A DNA stretch of 64,000 bases from Mycobacterium sp. PO1 (GTDB taxonomy: Bacteria > Actinomycetota > Actinomycetes > Mycobacteriales > Mycobacteriaceae): NCBI RefSeq assembly GCF_017312405.1, contig NZ_BLTG01000001.1, positions 44,360-108,359 on the forward strand. Reading direction: 5' to 3'. This document shows positions 17,748-26,806 of this stretch, piece after piece. The position numbers were made by a program, and so were the translations under genes. Each line of letters starts with the position of its first letter. The first letter of the stretch is position 1. The notes beneath the pieces were generated by a model. That model searched no databases. It was not told the origin of the DNA and saw only the letters and a program-made list of their open reading frames with translations.

Positions 17748-19214
17748 TTACTGCGCTGTGGCGATCGCCTTGATCTCGAGGTATTCCTCGAAGCCGGCCA
17801 GACCCATCTCCCTGCCGATGCCGGACTGCTTGTAGCCGCCGAACGGCATGTCCGCCGAGTACCAGACGCCGCCGTTGACGTTGACGGTGCCGACCCGCAT
17901 CCGGGCGGCGATGCCGGCGGCCCGGTCGGCATCGGCCGAGAACACGGTGCCCGACAGCCCGTACGGCGAGTCGTTGGCGATGCGCACGGCGTCGTCGTCG
18001 CCGTCGTGGGCGATGACGGTCAAGACCGGACCGAAGATCTCCTCACGGGCCACCTTGGCGGTGTTGTCCAGCCCGGCGATCACCGTCGGTTCGATGAAGA
18101 AGCCGGTGTCCCGGCTGGCGGGACGCCCTCCGCCGCAGGCGAACCGGCCGCCCTCGGCACTCGCCGAATCCAGGTAGCCCTGGACGCGGTCGCGCTGGCG
18201 CTCGGAGATCAGCGGGCCGCAGATCGTGCCCGGGTCGTTCGGGTCACCCGGCTTGAGACCACCCATGGTGGCGGCGGCGGCTTCCACGGCCTCGTCGTAC
18301 CGGTCGCGCGGCACCACCAGGCGGGTGGTGATCGCGCAGCCCTGGCCGGCGTGCATCGAGGCGGTGAACGCCGCCATCGAACACGCTCCGGCGAGGTCGG
18401 CGTCGTCGAGCACGAGGAACGCCGACTTGCCGCCGAGTTCGAGGAACACCTTCTTCAACGTCGCCGCGCCGTCGGCCATCACGGCCCGGCCGGTGTTGGT
18501 CGACCCCGTGAACGACACCATGTCGACCCTCGGGTCCTTCGACAGCAACGCCCCGACACTGTGGTCGCTGGCGGTAACGATGTTGACGACACCCGCCGGA
18601 AAGTCGGTGTGCTCGGCGACCAGTTCGCCGAGCACTGCCGCAGCCCACGGTGTGTCCGGAGCAGGCTTGAGCACCAACGTGTTTCCCGCCGCCAACGCGG
18701 GACCGATCTTGGCGAGGTTGATCTGGTGCGGGAAGTTCCACGGCGTGATCGCGCCGACGACCCCGACGGCTTCGCGGGCGATCGTGCGGTGGGTCTTGAT
18801 GCCCATCGGCGAGGCGATCCCGAGGTCACTGGTCCACTGGTAGGACTCGGCGGTGTCGGCGCAGAAGCTCAGGTCCTCGACAGGACCCTCGAGCTGGGCG
18901 GCTGAGGTCAGCATCCGGGGCGCGCCGACCTCGGCGATGGTCAGCTCCCGGAGGTCCTCGATGTGGTCACGCATGGCCTGCTGCAGCTGACGCAGGCAGC
19001 GCACCCGCAGCTCGGTGTTCGTCGACCAGTCCGTCTCGTCGAACGCCCGCCGCGCCGCCCCGATGGCCGCACCCATGTCCTCGGCACTCGCATCGGCCGC
19101 GACGCCCAGCGTTTCCTCGGTGGCGGGATTGGCCGTGGGGAAGGTACCCGCACTGCCGGTGACGAGCTTGCCGTCGATGAGCAGCCGGCTCTCGCGATCG
19201 GCCAGGATTGCCAT
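17748..19214 (-). CDS. aldA: NAD-dependent aldehyde dehydrogenase (aldA, Rv0768-like)
   Basis: 488 residues, typical for the ALDH superfamily. Seen: TPWNFPHQINLAKIGPALAAGN cofactor region, VSFTGSTNTGR Rossmann turn, general base Glu in FLELGGKSAF, catalytic Cys293 in MHAGQGCAITT, and FGGYKQSGIGRE near the end. It converts an aldehyde to the acid. ATG 19214 (MAILADRES) follows GGAGG five bases away; the frame stays open upstream but without such a site. First gene of the operon running to 14415. It is divergent from the TetR-cyp123-cyp51 operon, with two copies of a TGGACA-N2-TGTCCA operator in the shared region. Confidence 0.9.
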   Translation of the reverse strand: MAILADRESRLLIDGKLVTGSAGTFPTANPATEETLGVAADASAEDMGAAIGAARRAFDETDWSTNTELRVRCLRQLQQAMRDHIEDLRELTIAEVGAPRMLTSAAQLEGPVEDLSFCADTAESYQWTSDLGIASPMGIKTHRTIAREAVGVVGAITPWNFPHQINLAKIGPALAAGNTLVLKPAPDTPWAAAVLGELVAEHTDFPAGVVNIVTASDHSVGALLSKDPRVDMVSFTGSTNTGRAVMADGAATLKKVFLELGGKSAFLVLDDADLAGACSMAAFTASMHAGQGCAITTRLVVPRDRYDEAVEAAAATMGGLKPGDPNDPGTICGPLISERQRDRVQGYLDSASAEGGRFACGGGRPASRDTGFFIEPTVIAGLDNTAKVAREEIFGPVLTVIAHDGDDDAVRIANDSPYGLSGTVFSADADRAAGIAARMRVGTVNVNGGVWYSADMPFGGYKQSGIGREMGLAGFEEYLEIKAIATAQ

Positions 19215-19236
19215 CCCACCTCCTGTGTCGTGAATC

Positions 19237-19250
19237 TGGACAACTGTCCG
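19237..19250. promoter_or_regulatory. operator copy 1 (aldA side)
   Basis: TGGACAACTGTCCG is an inverted repeat (GGACA-N2-TGTCC) located 22 bases upstream of the aldA ATG. It is the same pattern as the copy on the TetR start, so the adjacent TetR is the probable ligand. Confidence 0.55.
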
Positions 19251-19377
19251 AGATAGTCGCTTCGAACGATAGCCCCACACCATCGGACGAATCAAGGTCG
19301 GACGTCACGGAGACCAGCCGCATGCCATCTCAACTGCATATTCGCGCCGATACTTGCCGGATGGCAGCAGGTTCCGA

Positions 19378-19396
19378 TAGCTTGGACAAGTGTCCA
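19378..19396 (+). promoter_or_regulatory. leaderless promoter with operator copy 2 overlapping the start codon
   Basis: TAGCTT at 19378-19383 is a TANNNT hexamer ending six bases before GTG 19390. The perfect inverted repeat TGGACA-AG-TGTCCA (19383-19396) runs from the last base of the -10 through the start codon. A bound TetR would cover the transcription start, giving direct autorepression. Confidence 0.6.
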
Positions 19397-19986
19397 GTGA
19401 TGCTGTTGCTGCGCTCACAGATTCGACGCAGGGACCACCGCGCAACCGGCGGCAGGAAGAGACCTTCCGCAAGGTGCTCTCCGCCGGGATCGAGATGCTG
19501 CGCGAATCGTCCTACGCCGACCTGACGGTGCGCGCCGTGGCAGCCCGGGCGAAAGTGGCCCCGGCGACGGCGTACACGTACTTCTCGTCGAAGAACCACC
19601 TCATCGCCGAGGTCTACCTCGACCTGATCCGCAAGGTCGACTACTTCACGGATGTCAACGACACGACCAGCAGCCGGGTCGAGAAGACCCTGCGGGCGAT
19701 GGCGCTGACGGTCGCCGACGAACCGGAGGTCGCCGCGGCGTGCACGACGGCACTGTTGTCCGGCAATGACGCAGCGGTGCGCGCGGTGCGGGAGCGCATC
19801 GGCAGCGAGATCCACCGCCGCATCCGGGCCGCGGTCGGCCCGGACCCCGACCCACGAACCCTGGCCGCGCTGGAGATGACGTTCTTCGGTGCGCTGGTCA
19901 ATGCCGGCAGCGGCGCATTCACCTACCACCAGATCGCCGACCGCCTGAGTTACGTGGTCGGTCTCATCGTCGGAGATGACAAATGA
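19390..19986 (+). CDS. TetR-family regulator (Rv0767c-like)
   Basis: 198 residues. HTH at about residues 26-72: RKVLSAGIEMLRESSYADLTVRAVAARAKVAPATAYTYFSSKNHL, a clear TetR domain. The C-terminal helices include EVAAACTTALLSG and FFGALVNAGSGAF. First gene of the plus-strand operon containing cyp123 and cyp51 and divergent from aldA, as in M. tuberculosis. GTG 19390 was chosen from the leaderless promoter. The gene's last codons (VGDDK-stop) form the first unit of a 26-bp tandem repeat, so the C-terminus has been duplicated out of frame of use after the stop. Confidence 0.85.
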   Translation: MSSDAVAALTDSTQGPPRNRRQEETFRKVLSAGIEMLRESSYADLTVRAVAARAKVAPATAYTYFSSKNHLIAEVYLDLIRKVDYFTDVNDTTSSRVEKTLRAMALTVADEPEVAAACTTALLSGNDAAVRAVRERIGSEIHRRIRAAVGPDPDPRTLAALEMTFFGALVNAGSGAFTYHQIADRLSYVVGLIVGDDK

Positions 19987-20034
19987 GACCCGTCGTCGGA
20001 GACGACAAGTGAGACCCAGCGTCGGAGAGGACCG
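19967..20034 (+). repeat. 26-bp tandem repeat, about 2.6 copies
   Basis: Units start at 19967 and 19993, with a third partial unit at 20019. Each holds TCGTCGGAGA-GACAA-TGAGACCC with few changes. The first copy is the 3' end of the TetR gene including its TGA. The second repeats the stop. The third provides GGAGAGGA, which serves as ribosome site for cyp123. Confidence 0.7.
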
Positions 20035-21252
20035 ATGACCATCAGCGACGTCAAGCTCGACCCGTACGACTACGACTTCCACGAGGATCCGTACCCGTAC
20101 TATCAGCGGCTGCGCGACGAGGCGCCCTTGTACCGCAACGAGGAGCTGGGCTTCTGGGCGCTCTCGCGGCACCAGGATGTGCTGCAGGGTTTCCGCAACA
20201 GCACCACGTTGTCGAACAAGTTCGGCGTCTCACTGGATCCGGCGTCGCGCGGCCCGCATGCGTCGAAGACGATGTCCTTTCTGGCCATGGATGATCCGGA
20301 CCATCTGCGACTGCGCACGCTGGTGTCCAAGGGGTTCACGCCGCGACGCATCCGCGAGCTGGAGCCGCGGGTGACCCAGATCGCGACCCGCCACCTGGAC
20401 ACGATGTTGGAGAAGGTCCGCAGCAGCGACACCGTCGGCACCGTCGACTTCGTCGACGAGTTCGCCGGCAAGCTGCCGATGGACGTCATTTCCGAGTTGA
20501 TGGGCGTGCCAGAGGCCGACCGGGTGCAGGTCCGGGCGTGGGCCGACGGGGTGATGCACCGCGAGGAGGGCGTCACCGACGTGCCCGCGGCGGCGGTGGA
20601 AGCGTCACTGAACCTGATCGTCTACTACCAGTCGATGGTGGCCGAACGGCGCAAACAGCTGACCGATGATCTGACCTCGGCACTGCTGGAGGCCGAGATC
20701 GACGGTGACCGCCTCACGGACGACGAGATTCTCGGGTTCATGTTCCTGATGGTGATCGCGGGAAACGAGACGACCACCAAACTCCTCGCCAACGCGGCGT
20801 TCTGGGGTCACCGCAACCCCGACCAGCTCACCGCTGTCTACGACGACCTGGACCGCGTCCCGCTGTGGGTCGAGGAGACCCTGCGCTACGACACGTCCAG
20901 CCAGATCCTTGCCCGCACCGTCGCCGGCGGACTGACGCTGTATGACACCACCATCCCGGATGGTGGTGTCCTGCTGCTGCTCCCCGGTTCTGCGCACCGC
21001 GACGAGCGGGCGTTCGAGAACCCCGACGACTACGTGATCGGCCGGGAGATCGGCTCGAAGCTGATGAGTTTCGGTAGCGGAGCCCACTTCTGTCTCGGCG
21101 CGCACCTGGCCCGGATGGAGGCCCGGGTGGCGCTGGCCGAGTTGTTCAAGCGCATCAGCGGATACGAGGTGGACGAGGACAACGCCGTCCGCGTGCACTC
21201 GAGCAATGTCCGCGGATTCGCGCACCTTCCCATCGCTGTCCAGCTCCGCTGA
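20035..21252 (+). CDS. cyp123: cytochrome P450, CYP123-like
   Basis: 405 residues, against about 402 for Rv0766c. Haem loop FGSGAHFCLG with Cys353, I-helix VIAGNETTTKLL, and ExxR in VEETLRYDTSSQ. It stands between the TetR gene and the SDR before cyp51, exactly the Rv0766c position. CYP123 function is not established; location with the sterol demethylase suggests a sterol or lipid substrate. The ATG follows GGAGAGGA, supplied by the third partial unit of the tandem repeat. Electrons probably come from the ferredoxin encoded 2 kb downstream. Thirteen bases separate it from the next start. Confidence 0.85.
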   Translation: MTISDVKLDPYDYDFHEDPYPYYQRLRDEAPLYRNEELGFWALSRHQDVLQGFRNSTTLSNKFGVSLDPASRGPHASKTMSFLAMDDPDHLRLRTLVSKGFTPRRIRELEPRVTQIATRHLDTMLEKVRSSDTVGTVDFVDEFAGKLPMDVISELMGVPEADRVQVRAWADGVMHREEGVTDVPAAAVEASLNLIVYYQSMVAERRKQLTDDLTSALLEAEIDGDRLTDDEILGFMFLMVIAGNETTTKLLANAAFWGHRNPDQLTAVYDDLDRVPLWVEETLRYDTSSQILARTVAGGLTLYDTTIPDGGVLLLLPGSAHRDERAFENPDDYVIGREIGSKLMSFGSGAHFCLGAHLARMEARVALAELFKRISGYEVDEDNAVRVHSSNVRGFAHLPIAVQLR

Positions 21253-21264
21253 AAGGTACTGGCA

Positions 21265-22178
21265 ATGCCCCGTTTTGACCCGCTGCCCGACCGCCGACCC
21301 GCGCTGGTGGCCGGCGCCTCGTCCGGCATCGGTGCCGCTACCGCGATCGACCTCGCAGCCCGCGGCTTCCCGGTTGCGCTGGGTGCCCGCCGCGTGGAGA
21401 AGTGCCAGGGGATCGTCGAGACGATCCGCGCCGACGGCGGCGAGGCCATCGCGGTCCATCTCGATGTCACCGACCCCGACTCGGTGAAAGCGTGCGTCGA
21501 GCAGACCACCGCCGAACTGGGCGACATCGAGGTGCTCGTCGCCGGCGCCGGCGACACCTACTTCGGCAAGCTGGACGCGATCAGCACCGAACAGTTCGAG
21601 TCGCAGATTCAGATCCACCTGATCGGCGCAAACCGGGTTGCCACCGCGGTGCTGCCGGGCATGATCGAACGCCAGCGCGGCGACCTGATCTTCGTGGGTT
21701 CGGATGTGGCGCTGCGCCAGCGCCCGCACATGGGCGCCTACGGCGCGGCGAAGGCAGCTCTGGTGGCAATGGTCACGAACCTGCAGATGGAGCTGGAAGG
21801 CACCGGAGTGCGCGCGTCGATCGTGCATCCTGGTCCGACGAAGACGGGAATGGGCTGGAGCCTGCCCGCCGAGCTCATCGGGCCCGCTCTCGAGGACTGG
21901 GCCAAGTGGGGTCAGGCACGGCACGACTACTTCCTGCGCGCCTCGGATCTGGCGCGCGCCATCACCTTCGTCGCCGAAACCCCGCGCGGCGGCTTCATCG
22001 CCAACATGGAGCTGCAGCCCGAGGCGCCGCTGATCACGACAAGAGACCGTCAGAAGCTCAAGCTCGAGGACGGGGCGTTGCCCGGGGCGAGCGAAGCGAC
22101 GGGAGATTCACCCGGGGCGAGCGAAGCGACGGGAGATTCACCCGGGGCGAGCGAAGCGACGGGAGAGTTAGGAGAAGC

Positions 22179-22182
<4 letters not shown>
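21265..22182 (+). CDS. short-chain dehydrogenase with repeat-encoded C-terminal tail (Rv0765c-like)
   Basis: 305 residues. SDR core: AGASSGIGAATA, catalytic Ser in VGSDVALRQ, and Tyr/Lys in YGAAK. The core ends near residue 272. The last 30 or so residues are three copies of the decapeptide PGASEATGDS (the last altered), encoded by a 30-bp DNA repeat; I recall Rv0765c as about 275 residues, so the tail appears to be an addition. It is probably a disordered extension without catalytic role. ATG 21265 follows AAAGGTA. The TGA overlaps the cyp51 ATG (ATGA), so the repeat lies immediately before the coupled start. The likely substrate is a sterol or lipid alcohol. Confidence 0.85.
22081..22167 (+). 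repeat. 30-bp tandem repeat, 2.9 copies, before cyp51
   Basis: Units begin at 22081, 22111 and 22141. The first two are identical and start CCCGGGGCGAGCGAAGCGAC; the third diverges in its last bases. Being 30 bp long, it keeps the SDR frame open. Each unit contains GGGAGA, a ribosome-site-like string, and the true cyp51 site (AGGAGAAG) follows the last copy. Confidence 0.9.
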
Positions 22183-23748
<1,566 letters not shown>

Positions 23749-23750
23749 GA

Positions 23751-24290
23751 ATGGCGTCACGCGAGCAACTGGAGGACTGGGTCGAGCGGTGGCTGCAGGC
23801 CAACCGCGACGCCGAGGCGGCCGGTGACTGGAAACCCATGGCGGACTTCTACACCGACGACGCGACGTACGGGTGGAACATCGGTCCGAAGGAAGACGTC
23901 ATGTGCGTCAACAAGGACGAGATCCGCGACGTCGCGCTCGGCTTGGAGATGGAGGGCCTGGAGAACTGGGTCTACGAGTACCAGAAGGTGCTGATCGACG
24001 AGAAGCAGAACGAGATCGTGGGCTTCTGGAAGCAGATCGCCCACAAGTCCGACGGAACCCGCGACGAGATCTACGGCATCGGCGGTAGCTGGTTCCGGCT
24101 GAACGAGCAGTTGCTGATCGAGTGGCAACGCGACTTCTTCGACTTCGGACATGTGCAGAAGGCGTTCATGAAGTTGATCGAATCCGGTGACCTCACACCG
24201 ACGATGCAGAAGCGCATCGAGCGGTCGCTGGCCGGGGAGAAGTTGCCCGGTTACTACCCGCTGGGCGAGGCCCCCGTCCCGATTTGGTGA
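23751..24290 (+). CDS. NTF2/SnoaL-like protein (Rv0762c-like)
   Basis: 179 residues, near the 181 of Rv0762c. The N-terminal helix REQLEDWVERWLQANRDAE, then DWKPMADFYTDDATYGW, and alternating beta strands (NEIVGFWKQIAH, EIYGIGGSWFRL) fit the cone-shaped NTF2/SnoaL fold, used in small-molecule isomerases, hydrolases and binding proteins. No catalytic Asp/His set can be assigned with confidence. Two bases separate it from the ferredoxin, with AAGGAG before the ATG. Its fixed position after cyp51-ferredoxin suggests it handles a product of the P450s. It ends in PVPIW; the next gene has its own control region. Confidence 0.75.
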   Translation: MASREQLEDWVERWLQANRDAEAAGDWKPMADFYTDDATYGWNIGPKEDVMCVNKDEIRDVALGLEMEGLENWVYEYQKVLIDEKQNEIVGFWKQIAHKSDGTRDEIYGIGGSWFRLNEQLLIEWQRDFFDFGHVQKAFMKLIESGDLTPTMQKRIERSLAGEKLPGYYPLGEAPVPIW

Positions 24291-24298
24291 GCACACCA

Positions 24299-24365
24299 CC
24301 AAGCAGTTGCTTGGGGGCGTTGTGATGTGGCTAACTAGAGCCTCTAGTCTGGAACCAAGAGCTCT
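24299..24365. promoter_or_regulatory. control region of adhB with three dyad elements
   Basis: CCAAGC-AGTT-GCTTGG (24299-24314) follows the previous stop and may be a hairpin or an operator. ACTAGA-GCC-TCTAGT (24334-24348) is a perfect inverted repeat, and AGAGCTCT (24358-24365) repeats part of it as AGAGCTCTAG. The density of symmetry in 92 bases indicates that adhB has a regulated promoter of its own inside the operon. Confidence 0.5.
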
Positions 24366-24382
24366 AGCCGAAAGCAGGAGAT

Positions 24383-25513
24383 ATGAAGACCAAAGGCGCT
24401 CTGATCTGGGAGTTCAACCAGCCTTGGACCATCCAGGAGATCGAGATCGGCGACCCCGTCAAGGACGAGGTCAAGATCCAGATGGAAGCCGCGGGCATGT
24501 GCCACTCGGACCATCACCTGGTCACCGGCGACATCCCGATGGCCGGCTTCCCCGTGCTCGGAGGACATGAGGGCGCCGGGATCGTCACGGAGGTGGGCCC
24601 GGGCGTCGAGGGCCTCGAGCCGGGCGACCACGTGGTGCTGTCGTTCATCCCGTCGTGCGGCTCGTGTCCGTCATGCCAGGCCGGGATGCGCAACCTGTGC
24701 GACCTGGGTGCGATGCTGCTGCAGGGCACAGCGGTCTCCGACAACACCCACCGCATCCACGCCACCGACGGCACGCCCGTCATCCCGATGACGCTGCTGG
24801 GCACCTTCAGCCCGTACATGGTCGTGCACAAGAGCTCGGTCGTGAAGATCGACCCGTCCATCCCGTTCGAGGTGGCCTGCCTGGTCGGGTGCGGCGTCAC
24901 CACCGGCTACGGCTCGGCGGTGCGCAGCGCCGACGTGCGGCCGGGCGACGACGTCGTCATCGCCGGCATCGGCGGTGTCGGCATGGGTGCGCTGCAGGGC
25001 GCGCTGAACGCCGGTGCCCGCAACATCTTCGCCGTCGACCCGGTCGAGTGGAAGCGCGACCAGGCACTGAAGTTCGGCGCGACCCACGCCTACCCCGACA
25101 TCGTCAGCGCGATGATGGGCGTCGCCGAGATCACCGAGGGCCGGATGGCGTCCAAGACGATCATCACCACCGGTGAACTCAAGGGCGAGGAGATCGACAA
25201 CTACCTCAACATCACCGCCAAGGGCGGTACCTGTGTGGTCACCGCGGTCGCCAACATGGCGAGCTCCGATGTCACGCTGAACCTGTCGATGCTGACGCTG
25301 CTGCAGAAGAACCTGCAGGGCACCATCTTCGGTGGCGGCAACCCGCACTTCGACATCCCACAGCTGCTGTCGATGTACAAGGCGGGCCGGTTGAACCTCG
25401 ACGACATGGTGACCCGGCAGTACAAGCTCGAGCAGATCAACGAGGGTTACCGGGACATGCTCGAGGGCAAGAACATCCGCGGTGTGATCCGCTACACCGA
25501 CGCCGATCGGTAG
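24383..25513 (+). CDS. adhB: zinc alcohol dehydrogenase, NDMA-dependent type (AdhB, Rv0761c-like)
   Basis: 376 residues. Catalytic zinc ligands C40 and H62-E63, structural zinc Cys at 92, 95, 98 and 106, and the NAD fold GIGGVGMGALQGA. The pattern is that of the actinobacterial nicotinoprotein, NDMA-dependent alcohol dehydrogenases, which keep NAD bound and are associated with mycofactocin as external electron acceptor; no mycofactocin genes are in this window. It oxidises an alcohol to an aldehyde, a natural partner for the ALDH at 17748. ATG follows AGCAGGAGAT. Preceded by a palindrome-rich control region, so it may be induced separately from cyp51. Confidence 0.88.
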   Translation: MKTKGALIWEFNQPWTIQEIEIGDPVKDEVKIQMEAAGMCHSDHHLVTGDIPMAGFPVLGGHEGAGIVTEVGPGVEGLEPGDHVVLSFIPSCGSCPSCQAGMRNLCDLGAMLLQGTAVSDNTHRIHATDGTPVIPMTLLGTFSPYMVVHKSSVVKIDPSIPFEVACLVGCGVTTGYGSAVRSADVRPGDDVVIAGIGGVGMGALQGALNAGARNIFAVDPVEWKRDQALKFGATHAYPDIVSAMMGVAEITEGRMASKTIITTGELKGEEIDNYLNITAKGGTCVVTAVANMASSDVTLNLSMLTLLQKNLQGTIFGGGNPHFDIPQLLSMYKAGRLNLDDMVTRQYKLEQINEGYRDMLEGKNIRGVIRYTDADR

Positions 25514-25521
25514 GTCCTCCG

Positions 25522-25953
25522 ATGACCGACACCGCCACCCAGTCGCCCGTCGTCGCGGCGTCGCAGGGTTCGTGGCGCTGCGTGCAGACGGGCGACAAGG
25601 ACGGCTGGCTGGCCCTGATGGCCGATGACGTCGTTCTCGAGGATCCGATCGGTGAGGCGGTCACCAACCCGGACGGCACCGGGGTGCGGGGCAAGGCCGC
25701 GGTGGCGGAGTTCTACGACACCAACATCGGGCCCAACCAGCTGCGCATCACCTGCGAGGAGACGTTTCCGTCCAGCAGCCCCACCGAGATCGCCTACATC
25801 CTGGTGCTCGAGACGACGTTCCCGAACGGGTTCGTCGCCACGGTGCGGGGTGTGTTCACCTACCGGGTGAACGACGCCGGGCTGATCACGAACCTGCGCG
25901 GCTACTGGAACATGGACGCGATGACGTTCACCCAACCGGAGGGTGCGGATTAG
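25522..25953 (+). CDS. ketosteroid-isomerase-like protein (Rv0760c-like)
   Basis: 143 residues, near the 139 of Rv0760c, which has a delta5-3-ketosteroid-isomerase fold and binds steroid-like ligands though its isomerase activity is weak or unproven. Features: N-terminal helices VVAASQGSWRCVQTGD, a D-x-V-x-x-DPIG strand (DDVVLEDPIGEAV) and the beta sheet VATVRGVFTYRVND. Eight bases after adhB; the end overlaps the next gene by 11 bases. Likely acts on, or carries, a keto-steroid or similar product within this operon. Confidence 0.82.
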   Translation: MTDTATQSPVVAASQGSWRCVQTGDKDGWLALMADDVVLEDPIGEAVTNPDGTGVRGKAAVAEFYDTNIGPNQLRITCEETFPSSSPTEIAYILVLETTFPNGFVATVRGVFTYRVNDAGLITNLRGYWNMDAMTFTQPEGAD

Positions 25954-26806
25954 CGGGCTGCTGTCGGGCCGCGGCGCCGTCGTCGTCGGCGGCACGCGCG
26001 GCATCGGGCTCGCGGTGGCCGAACTGCTCGCGTCCCTGGGCGCGGGCGTCGTGGTCAACGGGCGCGACGACACGTCCGCCGACGACGCCGCGCGCCGCAT
26101 CCCCGGCGCGGTCGCACTGGCCGGCTCCCCCGCCGACCCGTCCGTCGCCGATGCTCTCATCGCCACCTGCGCCGGCGAGTTCGACAGCGTCGACATCCTG
26201 GTCAACTGTGCCGGCACGGCCGAGCCACCCGGCTCGTCGATACTGGACATCACCAGCGCCCAGTTCCACGATCTGCTGGATGCGCATCTGGGCACCACGT
26301 TCGAGACGTGCCGCGCCGCCGCACCCCGGATGGTCGCGCAGGGCCGGGGCGCGATCGTCAACACGAGTTCGTTCGCCTTCCTCGGCGACTACGGCGGGAC
26401 GGGCTACCCGGCGGGCAAAGGCGCAGTCAACTCACTGACGCTGGCGATCGCGGCCGAACTCAAGGAACACCGGGTGCGGGCCAACGTGGTGTGCCCGGGC
26501 GCGAAGACGCGGTTGTCCAGCGGCACAGAGTACGAGCAGCACATCACCGCGCTGAACCGGCGCGGCCTGCTCGACGACGTCAGCTTCGCGGGCGCCATGG
26601 ATGCGGGTCCACCCGAGTACGTCGCTCCCACCTATGCCTATCTGGCCAGCGATCTGGCCGAGGACGTCAGCGGGCAGATCTTCATCGCCGCAGGAGGATT
26701 CGTCGGGAGGTTCGCGCGGCAGACGCCGGGCATCGTGGCCTACCGCGACCACCACGGCGAGCCGCCGTGGACGGTGCAGGAGATCGCGACGCAGGTCAGA
26801 CCGTAG
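25943..26806 (+). CDS. short-chain dehydrogenase/reductase
   Basis: 287 residues. Nucleotide site GGTRGIGLAVA, NCAG in place of NNAG, catalytic Ser in VNTSSFAFLG, and Tyr/Lys in YPAGK. The GTG at 25943 lies within the end of the KSI-like gene (11-base overlap), which suggests coupling. It is the last gene of the cyp51 operon. I do not recall an equivalent in the M. tuberculosis cluster, so this may be a gain. The end overlaps the convergent acyl-CoA ligase by 11 bases, so no terminator can fit between them. Confidence 0.82.
   Translation: MRISGLLSGRGAVVVGGTRGIGLAVAELLASLGAGVVVNGRDDTSADDAARRIPGAVALAGSPADPSVADALIATCAGEFDSVDILVNCAGTAEPPGSSILDITSAQFHDLLDAHLGTTFETCRAAAPRMVAQGRGAIVNTSSFAFLGDYGGTGYPAGKGAVNSLTLAIAAELKEHRVRANVVCPGAKTRLSSGTEYEQHITALNRRGLLDDVSFAGAMDAGPPEYVAPTYAYLASDLAEDVSGQIFIAAGGFVGRFARQTPGIVAYRDHHGEPPWTVQEIATQVRP

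Noticed and set aside
21402..22178. Long upstream extension of cyp51 (total 711 residues)
   Set aside because: It reads an alternative frame of the SDR gene and of the 30-bp repeat, Arg-rich and without domain. The CYP51 family start is at 22179.
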